Shown here piece by piece: positions 15,280 to 21,192 of a stretch of DNA of 21,192 nt; position 1 is the stretch's first letter; the number at the start of each line of letters is the position of its first letter. Below the pieces are notes generated by a model. That model worked only from the letters and a program-made list of their open reading frames with translations, did no database searches and was not told where the DNA came from. The stretch comes from Klebsiella pneumoniae. GTDB lineage: Bacteria; Pseudomonadota; Gammaproteobacteria; Pseudomonadales; Pseudohongiellaceae. The DNA lies in assembly GCA_945869725.1 (NCBI GenBank), contig CAMBPO010000041.1, positions 1 through 21,192 on the forward strand, read 5' to 3'. The position numbers and the translations under genes were made by a program.

Positions 15280-16256
15280 GATCGCTTCTTAGTCGTCGTG
15301 AATGGCTGCGTAAAGCCGCGCAAGCCTCAATGCTGGCAGCCGCCGGTGTCAGTGTGGCACCCGGCACCCGCGCCGCTGAATTATCCGCAGCCCGCTTTCA
15401 GAATCGCGGCAATATCAAACACTCGGTAGCGCAGTGGACCTACGGGTTTTTGTCACTGGAAGAATTGTGCGCCGTGGTCAACGACATCGGTTTTGCCGCC
15501 ATTGATCTGATCGGGCCGCAGCAATGGCAGATTCTCAAAGATCACGGCATCGATTGTTCTATGTGCAATGGCGCCGAGATCAGTCTGACTGAAGGCTGGA
15601 ACAATCCCGACTATCACAGCACCCTGATCAGCAACTACGAAAATCATATCGCGTTGATGGCACAGGCTGGATACACCAATCTAATCTGTTTCAGCGGCAA
15701 CCGTAACGGTATGGATGATGAGACCGGTCTGCAGAACTGCGCCGATGGACTAAAACAGATCATGAGTCTGGCCGAGCGTAACAATATCGTGATTCAGATG
15801 GAGTTGTTCAACAGCAAAATCGATCACCCGGATTACATGTGTGACAGCTCAGCCTGGGGCATAGAGCTTTGCCAACGTATCGGGTCACCCAATTTTAAAT
15901 TGTTGTACGACATCTATCATATGCAGGTGCAGGAAGGTGACGTGATCCGCACCATACGCGATCACCATCAATGGTTTGGTCACTACCACACGGCAGGTGT
16001 GCCCGGGCGCAATGAAATCGATGACACCCAGGAGTTGAACTACCCGGCCATCATGCGCGCGATTGTGGCAACAGGATTTGATGGGTATGTGGCTCAGGAG
16101 TTTATACCGCGAAGACCGGGGACGGAGGGAGCGCTAGGCGCAGGCGTCGGGGACGGAGCGCTAGCGCCCTCCGTCCCCAATGCCCCTCTCGCGCCCTCCG
16201 TCCCCGATCCGCGCATAGCCTCATTGGCTCAGGCGATAGCGATCTGCGACGTCTGA
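15276..16256 (+). CDS. Tat-exported hydroxypyruvate-isomerase-like TIM-barrel protein carrying an in-frame repeat insertion
   Basis: This 326-residue protein has a twin-arginine signal (SRREWLRKAAQASMLAAAG...TRAAE) and a TIM barrel of the hydroxypyruvate isomerase-like group. Metal-ligand candidates are E176 (IQMELFNS), D212 (LLYDIYHMQ), H238 (HYHTAGVPGR) and E275 (YVAQEF). Family proteins normally pass from 'QEFIPxR' directly into a final helix like 'DPRIASLAQAIAICDV'. Here residues 281-310, a Gly/Ala/Pro-rich tract, separate the two; they are encoded by the palindromic repeat at 16118-16205 plus two bases. The frame is kept and the C-terminal helix retained, so the protein may still fold. 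The start has AGGAG 7 nt upstream and overlaps the transporter stop. Tat export suggests periplasmic action on an oxidised or keto sugar. 'Hydroxypyruvate isomerase' describes similarity only, not proven activity. Confidence 0.88.
   Translation: MRSLLSRREWLRKAAQASMLAAAGVSVAPGTRAAELSAARFQNRGNIKHSVAQWTYGFLSLEELCAVVNDIGFAAIDLIGPQQWQILKDHGIDCSMCNGAEISLTEGWNNPDYHSTLISNYENHIALMAQAGYTNLICFSGNRNGMDDETGLQNCADGLKQIMSLAERNNIVIQMELFNSKIDHPDYMCDSSAWGIELCQRIGSPNFKLLYDIYHMQVQEGDVIRTIRDHHQWFGHYHTAGVPGRNEIDDTQELNYPAIMRAIVATGFDGYVAQEFIPRRPGTEGALGAGVGDGALAPSVPNAPLAPSVPDPRIASLAQAIAICDV
16118..16205. repeat. Composite REP-like palindromic element inside a coding region
   Basis: The unit GGGGACGGAG occurs four times in two orientations: direct at 16118-16127 and 16149-16158, inverted (CTCCGTCCCC) at 16169-16178 and 16196-16205. 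The inner pair flanks a GCGCTAGCGC-like centre and forms an imperfect 30-bp palindrome (16149-16178). The outer pair extends to 12 matching bases (GGGGACGGAGGG with CCCTCCGTCCCC). This layout is that of REP/BIME elements mobilised by RAYT transposases. It reads through in frame as part of the TIM-barrel protein. No RAYT gene is in the window. Confidence 0.75.
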
Positions 16257-16258
16257 TG

Positions 16259-16288
16259 ACTGTCGTCGGGCTTACTGTCGTCGGGCTT
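16259..16288. repeat. 15-bp tandem duplication between convergent genes
   Basis: ACTGTCGTCGGGCTT occurs twice in perfect tandem (16259-16273 and 16274-16288). It fills the 30-bp gap between the TIM-barrel stop and the leftward PEBP stop codon, and the second copy supplies two of the three stop-codon bases of the PEBP gene. Replication slippage is the simplest origin. Confidence 0.85.
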
Positions 16289-16868
16289 ACTGGGGCCGGT
16301 GAAAACGGCCCAAATACGCGGACTTAGCCAGCACGTGACCTTCCATCGCTGCCAATACCGCGTCGCGGGTGGCAATCGGATCATCGGTGGCGGTCACATT
16401 GATCACGGTGTCCAGTGCATAAACTTCAAACATGTAGTGATGTTTCGGGCGTGTGGCAGGCGCGCCCGGACCACGGTAGACACGTCCAGTTGCACTGACC
16501 TGTGAGGCGCCATTGGGCAGCTGGTCACCGGCGGGTTGTCCCTCTGTCAGTCCGGTCGCGTCCCCGGGGATATTCCAGACAACCCAATGCACTTGAGTTT
16601 TGGTGCCACGGTTGGGCGCAAAGTCCAGATCTTCCATGTTGATGACAAAACTCTGGGTACCGGCAGGCACATTGATCCAGCTCAGGGCCGGTGATGTGCC
16701 ACCGCCGGGGGCAGCGCCTTCAGCGGCCTGGCTGAATCGCACAGGGATATCCGCGCCGTCTGCAAAACCATCAACGGTCAGGATAAAGTTGGCTGGTGCT
16801 TGTGCCTGGGCGACACTGCCGATCACGCTCATTATTACCATCACAAAGACCTTTTTAAGAATATTCAT
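16287..16868 (-). CDS. Secreted YbhB/YbcL-family (PEBP, Raf kinase inhibitor-like) protein
   Basis: This 193-residue protein has a Sec signal peptide (MNILKKVFVMVIMSVIGSVAQA) and a full phosphatidylethanolamine-binding-protein fold. Signatures are 'GTSPALSWINVPAGTQSFVINMEDLD', 'VHWVVWNIPGDATGL', 'YRGPGAP' and 'HHYMFEVYALD', with the conserved ligand-pocket Asp and His residues present. Bacterial members are periplasmic or cytosolic proteins with no firm biochemical role; binding of small anionic ligands is suspected. The start is fixed by AGGAG about 6 nt upstream of the ATG. It ends very close to the stop of the converging TIM-barrel gene and seems to be a single-gene unit. Confidence 0.92.
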   Translation of the reverse strand: MNILKKVFVMVIMSVIGSVAQAQAPANFILTVDGFADGADIPVRFSQAAEGAAPGGGTSPALSWINVPAGTQSFVINMEDLDFAPNRGTKTQVHWVVWNIPGDATGLTEGQPAGDQLPNGASQVSATGRVYRGPGAPATRPKHHYMFEVYALDTVINVTATDDPIATRDAVLAAMEGHVLAKSAYLGRFHRPQ

Positions 16869-17122
16869 GTTGTACTCCTATTTTATTGTTGATTGTCTGC
16901 TGCGTTTTTGATGTCAGGGTGCTGCGACTGGCCGCCAATTCAAACCTGAACAGCGCCTGAGGTGGACGCCCGTCGAATCCGCCGGTCTGGCGTAAATGCC
17001 AGTTGCACGTTAACGCTGGTGCTGCCCTCAGCGCCCGTGGTTGCTGTGTTGGTTTGAGCCAGTTCCTGCGCCAGACATTAGCACCGGAACTGACTTAAGC
17101 CAAGACATGTGTGAACTGACAC
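16869..17122. other. 254-bp intergenic region with short repeats, no gene recognised
   Basis: The region lies upstream of the PEBP gene and downstream of the permease/peptidase gene, so it should hold a terminator for the latter and a promoter for the former. CAGTTCC (17060-17066) and GGAACTG (17086-17092) form an inverted repeat with a 19-nt loop. GAACTGAC is repeated at 17087-17094 and 17113-17120. No clear T-tract or promoter was identified. The middle is GC-rich, but no frame gives a recognisable protein. Confidence 0.4.
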
Positions 17123-20100
17123 TTATTGCGCAGGGACCACATTATCGGACGGGTTGCGGTCTATCAGTTTGTTCAGGGGGTCTATACCCACGCTGACCGG
17201 TTCGCTGTCGACGGTGACCACAATTTGTTGCTCATTGCTGTTGATCAGATGTTTTTGCAGATACAGCATAGTGGGTACACCGGTAAGCGGATCTTCAGCA
17301 CCGAACACGCCCACATCCACCCAGTCGTTGATCGTGATGGCGCTTTCCTCACCGCCGCCGCTGGCCTCAAACTTGCCAGCGCTGATCTCAAGGGTCACTT
17401 CGTAGCGACCATCGGCCAGTGTTGAGAGCTGTGAATCAGTGACCCGCAAGTCAAACAGCACAATGCGCTCCAGCATGTCGGTGATGACGTCTTGAAATTC
17501 AGCGGGCGTATGCGAACGGATGCTGCTGATCAGATCGCGGGTAGTGGGATAGGGCGCTTCACCAAAGGCAAACTTGTCGAGGAAATCGGCCAGTGCCCGG
17601 TTCATGTTTTCCTCACCGATATAGTCTTTGATGGCATACAGCACCAGGCTGCCTTTGCGGTAATGAATGTAGGCCTGGTTTTCCACCAGATACAAAGGCA
17701 TTTCTTCAATCGCCTCACCGCCGCGGCCTTGCAAATAACGATCCAGCTCAAAGGCCAGGAAACGTTGCATGTGCTCAGCCCCGTACTCGCGCTCCATTGC
17801 CATCAGAGCCGAATACTGCGCCAGAGACTCCACAATCATGGTGGAACCTTGCACGTCTGCACCAATCACCTGGTGGCCCCACCACTGGTGCGCCAGTTCA
17901 TGCGCAGTCACATAAAACACGTAATCGATCTCTCGCGGGTCGCGTAGATCAGCGATAAAGCCGATGGCTTCGGAGAATGGAATGGTGTTGGGAAACGCCT
18001 GTGCAAACGTGCCCTGAAAACGCGGGAACTCCAGGATACGGAATTGTCGGTACTGATAAGGCGAAAAGTTCTCCGTGAAATAATCCAGTGAGTTTTTGGT
18101 AGAGCGGATCATGGTGTCGATGTTGTAGTCATGCACATAGTAGACCTCAATAGCCACTTCATCGCCGGCCGGACTGGTCCAGGTATCTTTTTTTACCTCA
18201 TACTCAGCGGACATAAAGGAGTAAAAATTCCAGATCGGTGTATCCATACGGTAATGGAAATAGTGCCGGCCATTCTCCTGCCAGTCGCGGATCAGATAAC
18301 CAGGAGCCAAGGCAGTCTGTCCCGTGGCCGTCGAGACAATGGTTTCAAAGTTGACACGACCGCTGCCGCCCAGTCCGCTTTTCATCAAGGCGTCAGGGTC
18401 ATCAATACTGGCGGCACGCTGCACCGGAGGCAGATCAAAACGCCGGCGCGTGTTGTTGTCTTGAAGTTCCTGTGAGCGTTGATAACCGATCTGCGGGAAA
18501 GCAGCGCCGTTGTTAAAAAACGTACCATTGGAGGTGATTTCAGCACCGTGACCGTTGTTGGAAAACCCGGGGGTTGTCCATGCCACATCAAAGTCCATGG
18601 TCAGGTCCGCGCCGGCCGCCAGCGGGGTTCGGAGCTCATAAATACGATAACCCAAGGCTTCTTCTACATGCGTCAAAGAAGCGCCCGGTATATCCAGCAT
18701 CTGCAGGTCCAACTCGGGCATCAGGCTGATGTGAATCTCGCTAATTGCTTCGCTGGAGCGGTTGGTGAGCGAATAACGGCCCTTGATCATCACGTCACGG
18801 GTATCCGGGTAAATATCCACCTCGGCATACACACTGGTAATCGCCGGTTGGATGAGATCGGCATATTGTTGATAACGTTTTTCGTAGTCGGCCTGCATGC
18901 GTTCACGATCACGGAAGGTGCTGTAATCGTTGAGCACATTGGTGTTGAAATAAATCCAGCCGCCGGTGATCACAAACAAGGCGCTGACCACGGCAAGTGA
19001 GGCCACCATCGGGCGCGTCAGGCGCTGACGGGCGACTCTGAATCGGTTGCGCCAGTCATCCTCGCTGCCGCGCGGCCACAGCAGTTGCACAATCAGTAGC
19101 AACAGGCAGCCAAACAATCCCCAATACAGGGTCTGCCAAAGAATTGGCACCAGATTGTGACCATAACCTGTGAAGGCTGAGTAGGCCGGAAACGGCATAC
19201 GCATCCGGTACAGCGCATGCTCAAGTCCAACCTGAGGCGCTGCCATCAGGAACATCACGTAAATCACCATCAGCGCCATGGCAAAAAATTTGTTACGCGT
19301 GAGCACAAAAGCAAAAATCGCTAGCACCATCATCAGGTAAATCGGGAACTGGAAAAAGAACAGCAGGCCGGCCAGATAGTGCAGCACATCGATCTCGTAG
19401 TAACCGCTCGACACTTGCACGCCGATGCCAGCCAGCATGGCAGACAACATCATGGCAACAATCACCAGTGTCAACGCTGACAGTTTTGCGGCCAGCATCA
19501 CCCAGTTCTGGAACGGCATGGAGTCAACGATGCCAGAAATGCGCACCTGACGCTCGCGCACCATCAGTTCGCCCGCGTAATAGACCAGCACAAACAACAA
19601 TGACAGCGAGAAAGCGCCATTGATGATGTCGACCATAATCGCTGTGGTTGGGTACACCGACGTCCCGAACATATTGCCCAGATTGCCCGCAGCATTGGCG
19701 ACAACCTGCACCAGTCCCATCAGCAACAGGATCAGAAACGCGGTACTGCGCATGATGCTTTTGACTTCAAGGCGAGTCTGTGACCAGAACTGCTGCCATT
19801 GGGTGGCCAGGCCAAACTGTTGTTGTACCCGCGGTAGTGCCGCGGAAACCGAGGCAGACGGTGCGGTGTCACTGTCCAGCAGCGCCGCTTTTTTGCGCTG
19901 TTTGCGCGACGGATTGATGTTAAACGGATACAACCAGGATGCCAGCGCCAGAAATGCTAGGGCAATGCCCATCCACAACAAGCGATTAAACAGAAATGCG
20001 CCTTGCAGAGCGGGTAACAAGGTGTTTCTTTCAAATACTGTCCAGTAGCGGGTGGCTTCAGTTATTGCTGTTGCCCCAAAAGGGTCGAGGATGCTGATGG

Positions 20101-20707
20101 TTTCGACGGTTGCCGGCTCGTTAAAGGTTTCCAGCAAAAATGTCAGCATCAGTAACGCCACCATGCCGGTGTAGGTGGCCATCATGCTGCGGGTTGCGGT
20201 AGCGATACAGAACAGAATACTGGAACAGATAAACAAATTCGGCAGACCTACCAGCCAGACACTGTACCAGTAGGCATTGAAGTTAAACGCGCCGAGACGT
20301 TCCTGATCCAGCCATGGCATAAACTCGCCAACCAGTATGCCCAGTGCCGCCGCCAGGTAGATGCCGGCTGCAAACACAAACGAGCCAAAAAAGCGCCCGT
20401 ACACATATTCAAATTTGCGCACCGGTGTGGACAGAAACAGCTCTGCCATTTTAAGTTCCTGATCACGGATCACACCGCTGGCGGAGAATGCAATGGCCCC
20501 CAGCAAGGTGATCACGGACATTGTGCTCAGCTTTATCAGAATGGCATACGGGGAGTTGATGTTGACATTACTGAAGTCACCACCAATCTGCACACCATTC
20601 GTGGTGGTCCCCAGAAACGACAGCAGGAAAAACACACCGGACAGCACATAGAACAGGTACTGACGGCGGTGAAAATTTATTTCAAATCGGGCGATAGTCC
20701 AAAACAT
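17123..20707 (-). CDS. ABC transporter permease fused to an M1-family aminopeptidase domain
   Basis: This very large protein (1194 residues) has two parts. The first 620 or so residues form two ABC-2-type permease blocks with about 12 hydrophobic segments (about 15-290 and 335-620), separated by a cytosolic basic linker ('NPSRKQRKKAALLD'). The C-terminal part (about 650-1060) is an M1 metallopeptidase, with zinc motif HELAH at 936-940 and the third ligand E960 in 'IVESLAQYSALMAM'; 19 residues lie between, against 18 in classical M1 enzymes. A beta-rich tail follows. By topology the peptidase should face the periplasm. The start at 20707 is chosen because AGGAG lies 7 nt upstream; a longer frame starting at 20755 overlaps the ATPase gene. 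The ATPase gene ends 25 bp upstream, so the two form an ABC system. Fused proteins of this class are known in Proteobacteria and Bacteroidetes, but cargo and peptide substrate are unknown. Confidence 0.9.
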   Translation of the reverse strand: MFWTIARFEINFHRRQYLFYVLSGVFFLLSFLGTTTNGVQIGGDFSNVNINSPYAILIKLSTMSVITLLGAIAFSASGVIRDQELKMAELFLSTPVRKFEYVYGRFFGSFVFAAGIYLAAALGILVGEFMPWLDQERLGAFNFNAYWYSVWLVGLPNLFICSSILFCIATATRSMMATYTGMVALLMLTFLLETFNEPATVETISILDPFGATAITEATRYWTVFERNTLLPALQGAFLFNRLLWMGIALAFLALASWLYPFNINPSRKQRKKAALLDSDTAPSASVSAALPRVQQQFGLATQWQQFWSQTRLEVKSIMRSTAFLILLLMGLVQVVANAAGNLGNMFGTSVYPTTAIMVDIINGAFSLSLLFVLVYYAGELMVRERQVRISGIVDSMPFQNWVMLAAKLSALTLVIVAMMLSAMLAGIGVQVSSGYYEIDVLHYLAGLLFFFQFPIYLMMVLAIFAFVLTRNKFFAMALMVIYVMFLMAAPQVGLEHALYRMRMPFPAYSAFTGYGHNLVPILWQTLYWGLFGCLLLLIVQLLWPRGSEDDWRNRFRVARQRLTRPMVASLAVVSALFVITGGWIYFNTNVLNDYSTFRDRERMQADYEKRYQQYADLIQPAITSVYAEVDIYPDTRDVMIKGRYSLTNRSSEAISEIHISLMPELDLQMLDIPGASLTHVEEALGYRIYELRTPLAAGADLTMDFDVAWTTPGFSNNGHGAEITSNGTFFNNGAAFPQIGYQRSQELQDNNTRRRFDLPPVQRAASIDDPDALMKSGLGGSGRVNFETIVSTATGQTALAPGYLIRDWQENGRHYFHYRMDTPIWNFYSFMSAEYEVKKDTWTSPAGDEVAIEVYYVHDYNIDTMIRSTKNSLDYFTENFSPYQYRQFRILEFPRFQGTFAQAFPNTIPFSEAIGFIADLRDPREIDYVFYVTAHELAHQWWGHQVIGADVQGSTMIVESLAQYSALMAMEREYGAEHMQRFLAFELDRYLQGRGGEAIEEMPLYLVENQAYIHYRKGSLVLYAIKDYIGEENMNRALADFLDKFAFGEAPYPTTRDLISSIRSHTPAEFQDVITDMLERIVLFDLRVTDSQLSTLADGRYEVTLEISAGKFEASGGGEESAITINDWVDVGVFGAEDPLTGVPTMLYLQKHLINSNEQQIVVTVDSEPVSVGIDPLNKLIDRNPSDNVVPAQ

Positions 20708-20714
20708 GACAATG

Positions 20715-20719
20715 CTCCT
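20715..20719 (-). promoter_or_regulatory. Shine-Dalgarno AGGAG for the permease/peptidase gene
   Basis: AGGAG on the minus strand lies 7 nt before the ATG at 20707 and fixes that start, removing 16 residues that an upstream start at 20755 would add. Confidence 0.6.
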
Positions 20720-20732
20720 GTGGCTGTCGGCC

Positions 20733-21192
20733 TTACACCGCGACCTTGATGTCATGTTTGATCAACGTGGAGAAGTACACATCCTCCAGATCGACCTCTT
20801 GTGGCTCAAACCCTTCCGGATGGGTGGCACTGAGCACGTGGATTACCGTCTCGCCTTCGGTCAGGTGCGACAGAATCACCTGATATTGCTGCTGATAGGC
20901 GGCAAGTGCATCGCGCTTCACACGCTTGCGCCAGATGTGGCCACGCAGATTGTTGATGACCTGGCTCGGGCGACCACTGAGCAGGATTTCGCCTTTGCCC
21001 ATGATGGCCATGTTCGGACAAAGATCACTGACGTCTTCCACATTGTGAGTGGACAGAATCACCACAATATTTTCACCGATTTCTGCCAGCAGATTATGAA
21101 AGCGGTTACGCTCAGAGGGGTCAAGGCCGGCAGTTGGTTCGTCCACAATAATAAGTCTGGGGTTGCCTATCAGTGCTTGCGCGATGCCAAAG
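20733..21192 (-). CDS. ABC transporter ATP-binding protein, 3' part (5' end outside window)
   Basis: The frame is open to the window edge and encodes the last 152 residues or so of an ABC ATPase. Visible are 'FGIAQALIGNPRLII', just after the signature helix, the Walker B and D-loop 'VDEPTAGLDP', and the H-loop 'ILSTHNVEDVSDLC'. These are followed by a C-terminal extension ending 'EVDLEDVYFSTLIKHDIKVAV', typical of ABC-2-type exporter ATPases of the CcmA/GldA type. Walker A and the LSGG signature lie beyond position 21192. A GTG at 21146 inside the Walker B region is not a real start. The stop lies 25 bp before the permease/peptidase gene, which it should energise. Confidence 0.92.
   Translation of the reverse strand, partial: FGIAQALIGNPRLIIVDEPTAGLDPSERNRFHNLLAEIGENIVVILSTHNVEDVSDLCPNMAIMGKGEILLSGRPSQVINNLRGHIWRKRVKRDALAAYQQQYQVILSHLTEGETVIHVLSATHPEGFEPQEVDLEDVYFSTLIKHDIKVAV

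Noticed and set aside
16118..16205. The GGGGACGGAG repeats considered as a CRISPR array or transposon end
   Set aside because: The units alternate in orientation with unequal short spacers and there is no transposase or cas gene; a REP/BIME-type element explains them better.
16920..17095. GC-rich open stretch on the minus strand between the PEBP and permease genes, considered as a decayed gene
   Set aside because: Translations in all frames gave no recognisable motif, and no start with SD was found; it may be untranslated or too degraded to call.

Overview
The window looks like a chromosomal segment of a gammaproteobacterium, probably marine and of the Cellvibrionales/Halieaceae or a nearby Pseudomonadales group. 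This is an inference. It rests on a DUF2835 gene and a YqaA-type gene (both typical of Gammaproteobacteria), a fused ABC permease/M1 aminopeptidase, a GGGGACGGAG-type palindromic repeat of the REP class, and roughly 55% GC. No rRNA, tRNA, CRISPR array, insertion sequence or phage gene was found.

Left part (1-7525). A gene end with a putative 2-oxoglutarate/Fe(II) oxygenase domain runs rightward and converges on a leftward Tat-exported PhoD-type phosphatase. Next come leftward genes for DUF2835, a YqaA-like membrane protein, a secreted alpha/beta hydrolase, a D-2-hydroxyacid dehydrogenase and a secreted sulfatase. The last three are tightly packed (ATGA overlap, then a 1-nt gap) and form an operon read sulfatase > dehydrogenase > hydrolase.

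Central part (7526-16256). This is the most interesting block. A rightward operon encodes a GMC flavoprotein dehydrogenase, its Tat-signal small subunit (gluconate 2-dehydrogenase subunit 3 family) and a Tat-exported TIM-barrel protein. It converges on a leftward operon encoding a Gfo/Idh/MocA oxidoreductase, a cytosolic TIM-barrel isomerase/epimerase and a secreted DUF1080 protein (3-keto-disaccharide hydrolase family). Divergent from that operon is a third one with an NHS/NupG-like MFS transporter overlapping a Tat-exported hydroxypyruvate-isomerase-like TIM-barrel gene. Together these match a non-classical route in which a sugar C3 hydroxyl is oxidised first, the 3-keto-glycoside is split by elimination/hydration rather than by a classical glycosidase, and keto-sugar products are imported and reduced or isomerised. 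The exact substrate is unknown. The divergent sulfatase operon could feed it with desulfated glycosides.

A composite palindromic repeat lies in frame inside the 3' end of the last TIM-barrel gene and adds about 30 residues to the protein.

Right part (16257-21192). A secreted PEBP/YbhB-like protein is followed by a large ABC permease fused to an M1 metallopeptidase, and by the 3' part of its ABC ATPase gene, which is cut by the window edge.
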